A stretch of 34,096 nucleotides of DNA from an uncultured Mailhella sp. (GCA_910577155.1 CAJTMS010000015.1:1-34096); one strand, 5' to 3'; positions 23,364-31,535 are shown, numbered from the stretch's first letter. Translations and numbers: made by a program. Notes: generated from the sequence alone by a model not told the origin.

Positions 23364-25364
23364 ATGGAACTTCGCAAAGAATGTGCCAATGCTGTCCGTG
23401 CTTTAACCATGGACGCAATTGACAAATCTAAATCCGGTCACCCAGGTGCCCCAATGGGTATGGCAAATATGGCTGAAGCGTTGTGGCTCCATGCTTATAA
23501 GCATAATCCAAAAAATCCCGCGTGGGTAAACCGTGACCGCTTTGTTTTATCCAATGGACATGCGTCTATGCTCCTCTACAGCCTTTTACATTTAACGGGC
23601 TATAATCTCAGCATGGACGATATTAAAAATTTCCGTCAGCTTCACTCCAAAACTCCCGGACACCCGGAAATTGACAGGACTGAAGGCGTAGATATCGGAA
23701 CCGGACCCTTAGGGCAGGGCATTGCTACGGCTGTGGGTATGGCTCTTGCGGAAAAACTCCTTGCAAAAAAATTTAATAAAGAAAATCATAAAATCGTTGA
23801 TCATAACACATGGGTATTTCTTGGTGACGGCTGCCTTATGGAAGGGGTCAGCCAAGAAGCTGTTTCCCTTGCCGGAACATGGAAACTGAATAAATTGATT
23901 GCCCTTTATGACAGCAATGCCATTTCCATTGACGGCAATATCAAAGACTGGTTTACGGATGACGTTGCCAAACGTTTTGAAGCAAGCAACTGGCTTGTTA
24001 TCAAAGATGTTGACGGTCACGACCCAAAAGCCCTTGACGCCGCGATAAAAAAAGCCCGGACAAGCACCGATAAACCGGTTCTTATTATCTGTCACACCAT
24101 TATTGGCTATGGCTCACCGAATAAAGCAGGAAAGTCCTCCTGCCATGGCTCACCCATGGGTGCAGAAGAAAATGAGGCAACGAAAAAGGCTCTTGGCTGG
24201 AACTATGCGCCATTTGAAATTCCAGACCATATTTATAAGGCTTGGAACTGTGTCGAAAAAGGAAAAAATGCCAATGAGGAATGGGATAACGCCTTTTCAG
24301 CCTATGAAAAAGCCTATCCTGAACTGGCAAAAGAATTTACTCGCCGCATGAAAGGTGAATTTTCTCCTGAATACAAAGAAGCATTCAATACTCTTTTTGC
24401 TCATCTTCTGCAAAATCAGGAAGAGCTTGCAACCCGCAACGCCGGCAAAAAAGTCCTTGATGCCGTTGCAGAGTGCCTGCCGGAACTTCTAGGCGGTTCC
24501 GCCGATCTGACCGGCTCTGTGGGAACAAAGCATGCAAACGCGAAAGACCTTGATTTGGATAGTTTTGAAGGCAATTACATTCATTATGGTGTTCGTGAAT
24601 TTGCCATGAGTACCATTATGAACGGTTTAAGCCTTCACGGCGGTTTTATCCCCTATGGCGGAACATTCCTTGTTTTTTCCGATTATGCCAAAAATGCTAT
24701 CCGTCTTGCCGCTCTTTCAAAAATCCGCGGTATTTGGGTGCTTACCCACGATTCCATAGGCGTTGGAGAAGACGGTCCTACTCACCAGCCCATAGAACAG
24801 ATTTCCGCTCTCCGTCTTACCCCCAATGTGGATATATGGCGTCCTTGTGATACCATTGAAAGCGCCATTGCATGGAAAGCCGGGATTGAGAAAAAAGACG
24901 GTCCGACCTGTCTTGCCATGAGCCGTCAAAACCTCAAACCGCAGCCCCACACCCAAGAACAGCTTGCTGACATTGCAAAGGGCGCCTACATTCTTTTTGA
25001 CAGCGACGAAACACCTGATATTATTTTCATTGCCACAGGCTCCGAAGTGGAACTTGCCATGGCGGGAGCAAAAGCACTCACGGAACAAGGAAAATTTGTC
25101 CGCGTTGTTTCCATGCCCTGTGCCGATGTTTTTGACAGGCAAGATGATGCCTATAAAGAAAAAGTACTGCCAAAAGCAGTCCGTGCCCGTATTGCCGTAG
25201 AAGCCGGCAGTGCTGATTTTTGGTATAAATATGTGGGACTTGACGGAGCAATTATTGCCATGACAAGTTTTGGCGAATCAGCTCCGGCAAGCAAACTTTT
25301 CCCTTATTATGGCTTTAGCCTTGAAAACCTTTTAGCAAAATCCAAAGAACTTTTAGGAGCATAA
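23364..25364 (+). CDS. tkt: Transketolase
   Basis: Transketolase moves two-carbon units between sugar phosphates with thiamine diphosphate and a divalent metal. The 666-residue form is a complete single chain. Its pyrophosphate domain has SGHPGAPMG (H26), LSNGHASMLLY, GPLGQGIATAVGMA and the metal motif LGDGCLMEGVSQE. Its pyrimidine domain has the catalytic glutamate in GVREFAMSTIMNG and HDSIGVGEDGPTHQP. A C-terminal domain follows from about residue 535. AAGGAA lies before the ATG. pgk starts one base after its stop, so carbon-pathway enzymes are co-transcribed. Confidence 0.96.
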   Translation: MELRKECANAVRALTMDAIDKSKSGHPGAPMGMANMAEALWLHAYKHNPKNPAWVNRDRFVLSNGHASMLLYSLLHLTGYNLSMDDIKNFRQLHSKTPGHPEIDRTEGVDIGTGPLGQGIATAVGMALAEKLLAKKFNKENHKIVDHNTWVFLGDGCLMEGVSQEAVSLAGTWKLNKLIALYDSNAISIDGNIKDWFTDDVAKRFEASNWLVIKDVDGHDPKALDAAIKKARTSTDKPVLIICHTIIGYGSPNKAGKSSCHGSPMGAEENEATKKALGWNYAPFEIPDHIYKAWNCVEKGKNANEEWDNAFSAYEKAYPELAKEFTRRMKGEFSPEYKEAFNTLFAHLLQNQEELATRNAGKKVLDAVAECLPELLGGSADLTGSVGTKHANAKDLDLDSFEGNYIHYGVREFAMSTIMNGLSLHGGFIPYGGTFLVFSDYAKNAIRLAALSKIRGIWVLTHDSIGVGEDGPTHQPIEQISALRLTPNVDIWRPCDTIESAIAWKAGIEKKDGPTCLAMSRQNLKPQPHTQEQLADIAKGAYILFDSDETPDIIFIATGSEVELAMAGAKALTEQGKFVRVVSMPCADVFDRQDDAYKEKVLPKAVRARIAVEAGSADFWYKYVGLDGAIIAMTSFGESAPASKLFPYYGFSLENLLAKSKELLGA

Positions 25365-25365
25365 G

Positions 25366-26541
25366 ATGAAAGCATTAAGCATGAATGATGTTGATTTGAA
25401 AAATAAACACGTTGTTATCCGCTGTGACTTGAACGTTCCCTTGAAAAACGGCGTTATCAAAGGCGATAAAAGAATACGTGCAGTTCTTCCGACTATTCAG
25501 AAAGCCCTTGATAATAACTGTGCCGTGATTGTTTTATCCCATTTGGGACGCCCCACGGAAGGAACCTTTGAAGAAGAATTCAGCCTTGCTCCTGTTGCAA
25601 AACGTCTTGGTGAACTTTTAGGCAAAGAAGTCCGTTTCCACGCCTACGATCCGGAACTCAAGGTTGAGGCTAAAAACGGCGAAGTTGTTTTGCTGGAAAA
25701 CGTCCGCTTCCTTGTCGGTGAAAAGAAAAACAATGCTGAACTGGGGGCTAAATTTGCCTCCTTGGGCGATGTATATATTATGGATGCTTTTGGGGCTGCT
25801 CACAGAGCCCATTCTTCTACAGAATCTGCTATCCGTCAGGCAAAAGTCGCCGTGGCAGGTCCTCTGATGCTCGCAGAAATGGAAGCTGCAAACAAAATTC
25901 TGCAAGAACCTAAACGTCCGCTTTATGCCATTGTTGGCGGTTCAAAAGTATCCACAAAAGTAACAGTTCTGGAAAACCTCCTCGGTTTTGTTGACGGATT
26001 AATTGTTGCCGGGGGAATTGCCAATACTTTCCTTTTGGCAGAAGGCTACAATGTCGGAAAATCCCTTGTGGAAGAAGATTTTGTTGAACAGGCAAAAGCC
26101 CTTATCAAGCTTGCAAAAAGCAAAAATGTTGATTTGCCCCTTGCAAAAGATGTTGTTGTGGCAAAGGATTTAGCTACAGGCGAAGGACTGAGAACCTGTG
26201 CAATCAATGATATTAAAGCAGAGGAATCCATTTTTGACCTTGGTGAAGAAAGCTGCAAAGAATTTGCAAAAATCCTTGAAAAAGCCAATACTGTTGTTTG
26301 GAACGGTCCTCTCGGCGTTTTTGAACAAACACCATTTGACAAAGGAACACGCTTTATTGGCAATACCCTTGCCAATGCAAAAGCGTATACCCTCGTTTGC
26401 GGCGGCGACAGTGTGACAGCTGTTGAACAATTTGGCATTCAGGACAAAATGGGCTATTTATCCACAGGCGGCGGTGCATTTTTAGAAGTATTGGAAGGAA
26501 AAACGCTCCCTTCTGTTGCCGCTCTTGCTGACCGTGCATAA
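25366..26541 (+). CDS. pgk: Phosphoglycerate kinase
   Basis: Pgk transfers phosphate between 1,3-bisphosphoglycerate and ADP in glycolysis. The 391 residues are typical. Motifs are RCDLNVPLKNG, SHLGRPTEG, LLENVRFL, DAFGAAHRAHSS, VGGSKVSTKVTVLENL, the nucleotide site NGPLGVFE, CGGDSVTAVEQFG and STGGGAFLEVLEGK. Its ribosome site (AGGAG) lies inside the tkt end, one base gap away. It is the last gene of the cluster and is followed by a strong terminator. gapA is not adjacent, unlike in many bacteria. Confidence 0.97.
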   Translation: MKALSMNDVDLKNKHVVIRCDLNVPLKNGVIKGDKRIRAVLPTIQKALDNNCAVIVLSHLGRPTEGTFEEEFSLAPVAKRLGELLGKEVRFHAYDPELKVEAKNGEVVLLENVRFLVGEKKNNAELGAKFASLGDVYIMDAFGAAHRAHSSTESAIRQAKVAVAGPLMLAEMEAANKILQEPKRPLYAIVGGSKVSTKVTVLENLLGFVDGLIVAGGIANTFLLAEGYNVGKSLVEEDFVEQAKALIKLAKSKNVDLPLAKDVVVAKDLATGEGLRTCAINDIKAEESIFDLGEESCKEFAKILEKANTVVWNGPLGVFEQTPFDKGTRFIGNTLANAKAYTLVCGGDSVTAVEQFGIQDKMGYLSTGGGAFLEVLEGKTLPSVAALADRA

Positions 26542-26554
26542 GTTATAAACAAAG

Positions 26555-26597
26555 AAAAAAAGTCCTTTTTCATTCTTTATGGAAAAGGACTTTTTTC
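26555..26597 (+). terminator. Rho-independent terminator after pgk
   Basis: AAAAAAGTCCTTTTTC (about 26556-26571) pairs with GGAAAAGGACTTTTTT (26581-26596). The symmetric A and T flanks allow it to act in both directions. Confidence 0.9.
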
Positions 26598-26650
26598 TTC
26601 ACGGAAAAATGATGAGCCCTGCCGTCACTATCCGTAAATCAACAAGTTAG

Positions 26651-26752
26651 CAGCGGCTGCCGCTCCCCCAATATCCCTCAATGCCTTGTTATGAATACTA
26701 TTTCATAACAGGGAAAATATTTTCTATTCCTCATATTAACCGGAAATGCTCT
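26651..26752 (+). repeat. Dispersed hairpin repeat, copy B (most complete)
   Basis: The left end is a GC-rich palindrome AGCGGC-T-GCCGCT (26651-26663), then CCCCCAATATCCCTCAATG. The central hairpin pairs CCTTGTTATGAA (26684-26695) with TTCATAACAGGG (26702-26713). An AT-rich spacer leads to TAACCGGAAATGCTCT, ending at 26752. Bases just beyond (AGCATTCCC, 26755-26763) can fold back on GGAAATGCT. It lies in the convergent space between pgk and the glycosyltransferase gene. Confidence 0.85.
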
Positions 26753-26795
26753 AAAGCATTCCCGCATACCGTTCATCATTTTTGCTATAAAAGTT

Positions 26796-26923
26796 AAAAA
26801 GTTTTGTAAAGGAGTGCAGGAGAAGAAACTTTTTCAGCCACCGAATGGTCGCGTAACCGTTTCTGCTAGACGAAGCATGAGTCTTGCAGAAATGGACATC
26901 AGAGATAAACTTTTTCCCCTGCA
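26796..26923. other. Structured non-coding stretch, possible small RNA
   Basis: A stem pairs TTTCTGC and AGAC (26860-26866, 26868-26871) with GTCT and GCAGAAA (26881-26884, 26886-26892), with one T-T mismatch and a nine-base loop. AAAAAGTTT (26796-26804) can pair with AAACTTTTT at either 26826-26834 or 26907-26915. TGCAGG (26815-26820) can pair with CCTGCA (26918-26923), which would make a pseudoknot. No protein fits. Direction is not clear. Confidence 0.35.
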
Positions 26924-26935
26924 TAAAAATAAAAG

Positions 26936-28174
26936 CTAATATATCCCAAATTCGTCTGTATCTAATTCCCGGGTGGCAAGAAGTTTATCATGCCATTTAT
27001 TGCCTTGCATCAATTGATGGAATTTCTGTTCATGAATTATTTTTTTCTCTTTCATTTCAGCTAATTGCTTTAACGTTACACTTTTGACATCTTCATAAAT
27101 TTTTTCATCGTTTAATGTTTGTGCTAACTCCAGCAAAAGTTTTAAATTACGCTCTGAGAAACAATAGGATATCGCCCGCTGACAATACGCAAACGCATCC
27201 GATACCTTTCCTTGTTTCAATAAGCTTTTGATAAAAATTTGGTATCCGTCATGCCAAAAGGGTTCTTTTAAAAGAAGTTCCTTACAAAGCTCATCGGAAT
27301 AGGAGGATAAAACAGCTTTATTCAATTCCTTTCTTTTTTCTTCAGACAAACGAGGATAAAAAACAAAATCTTTTGTTAAAGCAGGAAGATAGCCGTCTTG
27401 AACATAATATAAATGGGCATCGGGAATAATTTGCGGTTTGCGTTCCAGCAGCAGTTTTCCGTTTTGCAAGCCTGCAACACCGTCCAAACGTCCTTCTGTC
27501 TGGCTAGTATAATGATAAACTATGCTCTCTGACACAACCTGATGCATGAAGCCCTGTTCCACGTAGGTGTAGCACAGGTCAATATCTTCCATGCCATTTT
27601 TATAGCCTTCAAAAAATTTGCCCAATGCAAAAAACTGCTCTGTCCGGCATAAAAGCACGGCTCCGGTAATAATTCGGAATTTTCTTTTCCGAAGAACAGC
27701 CGGATGCGCTGGCAAAAAACCATGATAAATATGCCCAACTTGCTGAATAGGCGTTACCGTTACACCGCAATGCTGCACTGTCTTATCCGGAAATAAAAGC
27801 AGGGGACCAACCATGCCCACACGTGGATTTTCAAGAGCATTCACTAACGGAGGAAGCCAAGCAGCCGTCACAACGGTATCATTATTTAAAAATAAAATAT
27901 AGGCATGCCCGTCTTTTTTTGCCTGCTCTGCCCCTTGATTACAGGCTATGGCAAAGCCCATGTTTTCCTGATTTTTGATATACGTAAAACGGCTGGCTCC
28001 AAACAGGGACTGTCCTATTTTTTCTGCATGGGTTGCTGTCTTATCAGTCGAAGCATTATCCACTAAATAGACATGGATATCATTAAGATTTGTATGTTTC
28101 AGCAAAGACTGCAAACACGGAAATGTCATTTTATCCCATAAATTCCAAACAGGTATGACAATGCCAATGCCCAT
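26936..28174 (-). CDS. Family 2 glycosyltransferase
   Basis: The 412-residue protein starts directly with a GT-A fold: GIGIVIPVWNLWDK, then YLVDNASTDKT, NMGFAIACNQGAEQAKK, and the metal/nucleotide motif LFLNNDTVV in place of DxD. It continues with ITGAVLLCRTEQF and the acceptor-side acidic motif GMEDIDLCYTYVEQG. The last 150 residues are helical and have TPR-like spacing, with no membrane helix. It probably adds a sugar to a cell-surface glycan or protein; donor and acceptor are unknown. AGGAGA precedes the ATG. It follows the HD gene by eight bases and is likely co-transcribed with it. Confidence 0.87.
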   Translation of the reverse strand: MGIGIVIPVWNLWDKMTFPCLQSLLKHTNLNDIHVYLVDNASTDKTATHAEKIGQSLFGASRFTYIKNQENMGFAIACNQGAEQAKKDGHAYILFLNNDTVVTAAWLPPLVNALENPRVGMVGPLLLFPDKTVQHCGVTVTPIQQVGHIYHGFLPAHPAVLRKRKFRIITGAVLLCRTEQFFALGKFFEGYKNGMEDIDLCYTYVEQGFMHQVVSESIVYHYTSQTEGRLDGVAGLQNGKLLLERKPQIIPDAHLYYVQDGYLPALTKDFVFYPRLSEEKRKELNKAVLSSYSDELCKELLLKEPFWHDGYQIFIKSLLKQGKVSDAFAYCQRAISYCFSERNLKLLLELAQTLNDEKIYEDVKSVTLKQLAEMKEKKIIHEQKFHQLMQGNKWHDKLLATRELDTDEFGIY

Positions 28175-28182
28175 ACTTTCTC

Positions 28183-29439
28183 CTAATTAAAGTCAGCCAA
28201 TAAGGCTTTTAAATCAAAATCGCCAAACTGATATTGCTTACATTCCGTACGAAGTCGTGCCATGGCATCATATAAATGAGCAGAAGACACCCCATGATAA
28301 ATGGAAGTATACACTTCTAAAAGGGCTGCCAGCGTATCACAGGCTTTAATCAATGTACCGTCTTTGCCATTGTACCTGTCATCATTAAATTCTTTCATTT
28401 TTTCAAAAGTGTCCAGAGTATGCACAATGCCAAGCTCGTCCTGATATTGTTCCAAAAACTCTGACTGATAGCCAACTCCCAAATAATAGGACAGGCAGTC
28501 AACAATATCTTCATAGCCGGCGCTGCGCAGAGGATCCAAAATACGGCGTTCTAATTCATCTTTTTCGTATTGATGGATAATTTCCGGCAATTCTTTTACA
28601 GATTTTTTCACAGGATTGATAATATCCCGAGTAAGAAGCTCAGGCAAATCATGGAATAAGCCGCTGAAAAAGTTATTGACAGCTCTTGCTTTGGAAAGCT
28701 TTTGCTCAATAGACATAAGATACGCGATAACAGCCACAATAAACATATGCCCAAGCACGGAAGTTTCCGGCACGCGGGCAGTTTGTGACCAGCGGATTTG
28801 AAAACGCAACTGCCCGCAAAGATTTGCCACCCGAGCAAAAGGATTATTGCCGACATTAATAAGCAAATCAGAAACTCCCTGCACATCTTTCATGGATTGC
28901 AGCTGCTCTGTAAAGGAAGCGTCAATATCCCGCAGTTCCTCATCAAAAAAATTTAAAGAACGGATTAAATTAAATTCCCATTTTGAGGCAAATAAATGAG
29001 AAGCAGTTAAAATACGTTTTGCCGGACTGTCATTTTGATGATCAAGAGCATCAACATGATAGGCAACAAAACGTTTCCAGAAATCTTCATCAATGGGTTT
29101 AACAATAGGTTCCAGTTCTTCAAAAACCCAATTGGTAAGCTCAGCAAAATGTTCACGATTTTCACGGATTTGATAAAAGACAGGAGGTTTTATATCAGTA
29201 ATAACAAGGCGATACATATAATCAAAAAGACAGCCTTCAATAATTTCTGCTCCCAAATCAAGGGCAATATCGTCTTCAAGGTCACGGGATTTCAGTTTAT
29301 ACAGCAAAAAAGCCGTAATCATTTTATGGGCTTGCTTATCCACTTCATACAGCTCAACAGGGCGAAGCTTGTCATTCCACCGTCTCATGAGTGAACCGGA
29401 AAAAATAAATTGTAAAAAACTTTTTCTTATTTTTGTCAT
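28183..29439 (-). CDS. HD-domain protein with YfbR-like C-terminal phosphohydrolase part
   Basis: The open frame extends to 29523, but I chose the ATG at 29439 because GAGGT precedes it and the extra residues are a poor hydrophobic stretch. The 418-residue protein has an unassigned N-terminal half (about 1-215) and an HD domain. The metal motif is complete: H in VLGHMFIVA, HD in GLFHDLPELLTRDIINPVKK, and D in KACDTLAALLEV. The HDLPELL..DI..PVK pattern resembles HD_3/YfbR 5'-deoxynucleotidases. A nucleotide phosphohydrolase role is likely for the domain but not proven for this protein. The downstream neighbour is a glycosyltransferase. Confidence 0.82.
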   Translation of the reverse strand: MTKIRKSFLQFIFSGSLMRRWNDKLRPVELYEVDKQAHKMITAFLLYKLKSRDLEDDIALDLGAEIIEGCLFDYMYRLVITDIKPPVFYQIRENREHFAELTNWVFEELEPIVKPIDEDFWKRFVAYHVDALDHQNDSPAKRILTASHLFASKWEFNLIRSLNFFDEELRDIDASFTEQLQSMKDVQGVSDLLINVGNNPFARVANLCGQLRFQIRWSQTARVPETSVLGHMFIVAVIAYLMSIEQKLSKARAVNNFFSGLFHDLPELLTRDIINPVKKSVKELPEIIHQYEKDELERRILDPLRSAGYEDIVDCLSYYLGVGYQSEFLEQYQDELGIVHTLDTFEKMKEFNDDRYNGKDGTLIKACDTLAALLEVYTSIYHGVSSAHLYDAMARLRTECKQYQFGDFDLKALLADFN

Positions 29440-29456
29440 ACTTACCTCACATGCAA

Positions 29457-29485
29457 ATATTAAAATAATGAAGAAAAATAAGCAA
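29457..29485 (-). promoter_or_regulatory. Promoter candidate for the HD-domain gene
   Basis: On the minus strand, TTGCTT (29485-29480) and TAATAT (29462-29457) are 17 bases apart, directly before the ATG at 29439. The match is moderate. It is arranged divergently from the rplM promoter. Confidence 0.4.
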
Positions 29486-29655
29486 GAGTAAAAAAATTTT
29501 TTTTTATAAAAAAAGACGTGCATTTTTTTTTAAAATAGTATATAAAAGTTTTCTGTTTTTATTTCTGCTATCCCGTTACTCGCAGATTTAAAAGACAAAA
29601 CCTTTTAAACCATGTGGAATAAGCTAAAAAATTTATTTTTTTAGTTTCTTTTTTG

Positions 29656-29684
29656 TTGACATAGAGTCAAAAAAAACCTATTAA
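29656..29684 (+). promoter_or_regulatory. Strong promoter for rplM-rpsI
   Basis: TTGACA (29656-29661), a 17-base spacer and TATTAA (29679-29684) sit in an AT-rich region (A and T runs upstream at 29615-29655 resemble an UP element), 52 bases before rplM. Confidence 0.75.
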
Positions 29685-29690
29685 TCCCTC

Positions 29691-29718
29691 TTTGCGATTA
29701 TAGCTTTGCGATTAAAGC
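29691..29718 (+). repeat. Tandem 14-base repeat in the rplM leader
   Basis: TTTGCGATTATAGC (29691-29704) is followed directly by TTTGCGATTAAAGC (29705-29718), 13 of 14 bases identical. It ends five bases before the rplM ribosome site and lies near the expected transcript start. Confidence 0.8.
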
Positions 29719-29736
29719 GAGACAGGAGCGATATAC

Positions 29737-30171
29737 ATGAAAACTTATAGTCCAAAACCAGAAAACATTGATCGTGAATGGTTTTTGGTTGACGCACAAA
29801 ATCAAATTCTCGGTCGGTTAGCATCTCAAATTGCTCACCGTTTACGCGGCAAACATAAACCGGAATTTGCTCCGCACATGGACAATGGCGACTTTATTGT
29901 TGTTGTAAACTGTGAAAAAATTAAAGTTACCGGTAATAAACTCCAAAAGAAACAGTATTACCACCATACCGGTTATGTAGGTAATTTAAAATCCATTTCT
30001 CTGGAAAAGCAATTGCAGCAAAAACCGGAAGAAGTACTCCGTACTGCTGTTCGCGGCATGCTTCCTAAAAACAGACTTGGCCGTGCAATGCTTAAAAAAT
30101 TAAAAATTTATGCCGGTGCAGAACATCCTCATCAGGCACAAGAACCTAAGACCTTGACTTTTGAACGCTAG
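29737..30171 (+). CDS. rplM: 50S ribosomal protein L13
   Basis: L13 is an early assembly protein of the large subunit. The 144 residues match: TYSPKPENIDREWFLVDAQN, GRLASQIAHRLRGKHKPEFA, PHMDNGDFIVVVNCEKIKVTG, and the C-terminal GMLPKNRLGRAMLKKLKIYAG. AGGAG lies eight bases before the ATG. It heads rplM-rpsI with a strong promoter and an unusual leader repeat. Confidence 0.97.
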   Translation: MKTYSPKPENIDREWFLVDAQNQILGRLASQIAHRLRGKHKPEFAPHMDNGDFIVVVNCEKIKVTGNKLQKKQYYHHTGYVGNLKSISLEKQLQQKPEEVLRTAVRGMLPKNRLGRAMLKKLKIYAGAEHPHQAQEPKTLTFER

Positions 30172-30179
30172 GAGTAACC

Positions 30180-30572
30180 ATGTCAACTCAATTTGATTAC
30201 GGTACTGGTCGTCGTAAAACTGCTACTGCTCGTACCCGTTTATATGCAGGAAGTGGCAACATTGAAATCAATGGTCGCCCGATGGAACAATATTTCCCAC
30301 GTAAAACCTTGCAGATGATTATCCGTCAGCCACTAGTTCTGACGAAAAATACAGAACGTTTTGACATTAAAGTTAATGTCAGCGGCGGTGGTCAGGCAGG
30401 TCAGGCAGCTGCAGTACGTCATGGTATTTCCCGTGCATTATTGCAGGCAGATGCCGAACTTCGCGGCATTTTAAAACGTGCAGGCTTCTTAACCCGTGAT
30501 GCACGTAAGAAAGAACGTAAAAAATACGGCTTGGCTGCAGCTCGTGCCCGCTACCAATACTCAAAACGTTAA
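30180..30572 (+). CDS. rpsI: 30S ribosomal protein S9
   Basis: S9 sits in the small-subunit head, with its C-terminal tail reaching the P-site tRNA. The 130 residues include YGTGRRKTATARTRLYAGSG, GGGQAGQAAAVRHGISRALL, FLTRDARKKERKKYGLAAAR and the basic end RARYQYSKR, which is the functional tail. The ATG lies eight bases after rplM, with AGGAGTAA as ribosome site overlapping the rplM stop. A terminator follows. Confidence 0.97.
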   Translation: MSTQFDYGTGRRKTATARTRLYAGSGNIEINGRPMEQYFPRKTLQMIIRQPLVLTKNTERFDIKVNVSGGGQAGQAAAVRHGISRALLQADAELRGILKRAGFLTRDARKKERKKYGLAAARARYQYSKR

Positions 30573-30599
30573 TACTTTCTTTCTTCAGTTCTCAATATG

Positions 30600-30627
30600 A
30601 ATGCCCCTTTTTTAAGGGGCATTTTCT
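30600..30627 (+). terminator. Rho-independent terminator after rpsI
   Basis: AATGCCCCTT (30600-30609) pairs perfectly with AAGGGGCATT (30614-30623) around TTTT, with a short T run. Some readthrough into the next gene is possible, since no clear promoter is seen in the 36 bases between. Confidence 0.82.
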
Positions 30628-30659
30628 GCCGAATTGAATGATGTCGCAGCAGGTTTTCC

Positions 30660-31217
30660 ATGTCCACACATACTATTATCCGTGCCACATCCCCTACTCC
30701 CTGTATCACAATCATAGGCATGGCGGGTGCAGGCAAAAGCACTGTGGGCAAAACGCTGGCTCATCATCTCAACTGGGCATATGTTGATACTGATCATATT
30801 ATTGAAGCAACCTATGCAACAAAGCTGCAAAATGTTGCAGACAGCCTTTCTAAAGAGGAATTTTTAGATGCTGAAGCTTCAATAGTACAAAGTTGTTTTT
30901 TCAACAGAACTGTTATTGCTACCGGAGGTTCTGTGGTTTATCGCGAAAAAACCATGGAACATCTTGCCAACTTGGGAATTTGTGTTTATTTAAGAGTAGA
31001 CTTAAATCTTATTTTGGAAAGAATAGCAAAAAATCCTGAACGGGGTCTTGCTATTGCACCGGGACAAACCATTGAAGAGTTATTTTTTGAACGGGAATTA
31101 TTGTATCAAAAGTATGCAAATATTACCTTAGACGCCAAGTCTATGCCTCCAAAAGATTGCGTACTCAGCCTTATGGAATTATTCCCAAAGGATTTTTTAC
31201 AATACCTTCAAAATTAA
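30660..31217 (+). CDS. Shikimate-kinase-like P-loop kinase, divergent
   Basis: The 185-residue protein has the shikimate kinase fold: Walker A GMAGAGKST (residues 20-28), DTD (43-45), and ATGGSVVYRE. Several substrate residues differ from true AroK/AroL. The FRxxE arginine that binds shikimate is leucine (FLDAE, L69). The third glycine of GGG is serine (S91). The lid RPLL reads RGLA. RxPLY is RELLY. The aspartate D45 and the P-loop are kept. It may be a kinase for another small alcohol, a weak shikimate kinase, or a regulatory relative. The start ATG at 30660 has AGCAGG upstream. It lies between rpsI and rpmE, away from other aromatic genes. Confidence 0.75.
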   Translation: MSTHTIIRATSPTPCITIIGMAGAGKSTVGKTLAHHLNWAYVDTDHIIEATYATKLQNVADSLSKEEFLDAEASIVQSCFFNRTVIATGGSVVYREKTMEHLANLGICVYLRVDLNLILERIAKNPERGLAIAPGQTIEELFFERELLYQKYANITLDAKSMPPKDCVLSLMELFPKDFLQYLQN

Positions 31218-31219
31218 AC

Positions 31220-31248
31220 TTGCATGGCAATTAAGAACAGTTTATACT
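31220..31248 (+). promoter_or_regulatory. Promoter for rpmE
   Basis: TTGCAT (31220-31225), a 17-base spacer and TATACT (31243-31248) lie 27 bases before the rpmE start, directly after the kinase stop. Confidence 0.65.
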
Positions 31249-31275
31249 TATCTTGTTATTAATGAGGAGAAAAGC

Positions 31276-31488
31276 ATGAAAGACGGCATACATCCAAAAA
31301 TTTATAAAGCAAAAATTCAATGTGCTTGCGGTTTTGAAGTTGAAGCACTTTCTACAAAAGGTGAAATTGTTCACACAGAAATTTGCTCAAACTGCCACCC
31401 ATTCTATACCGGTAAACAACGTTTTGTTGATACCGCCGGCAGAATTGACCGTTTCCGTAAAAAATACGCTAAATTTGAAAATAAATAG
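31276..31488 (+). CDS. rpmE: 50S ribosomal protein L31, zinc-binding form
   Basis: L31 bridges the two subunits. The 70-residue protein is the cysteine-containing (C+) type: CACG near residue 16 and CSNC near 38 hold zinc, followed by the family signature HPFYTGKQRFVDTAGRIDRF. GAGGAG precedes the ATG, and its own promoter lies just upstream. C+ L31 can serve as a zinc store, exchanged for a zinc-free paralogue under starvation; no such paralogue is in the window. A terminator follows. Confidence 0.96.
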   Translation: MKDGIHPKIYKAKIQCACGFEVEALSTKGEIVHTEICSNCHPFYTGKQRFVDTAGRIDRFRKKYAKFENK

Positions 31489-31535
31489 TTTCGTTTTATA
31501 CGGATATAAAAATTATTTCCATTACCTCCCCAATA

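Noticed and set aside
26834..26899. Minus-strand 21-codon frame (MSISARLMLRLAETVTRPFGG)
   Set aside because: It lies across the 26860-26892 hairpin, has no good ribosome site and is too short to support without conservation data.
26884..27087. Plus-strand 67-codon frame inside the glycosyltransferase end
   Set aside because: It overlaps the conserved minus-strand gene and lacks a ribosome site.
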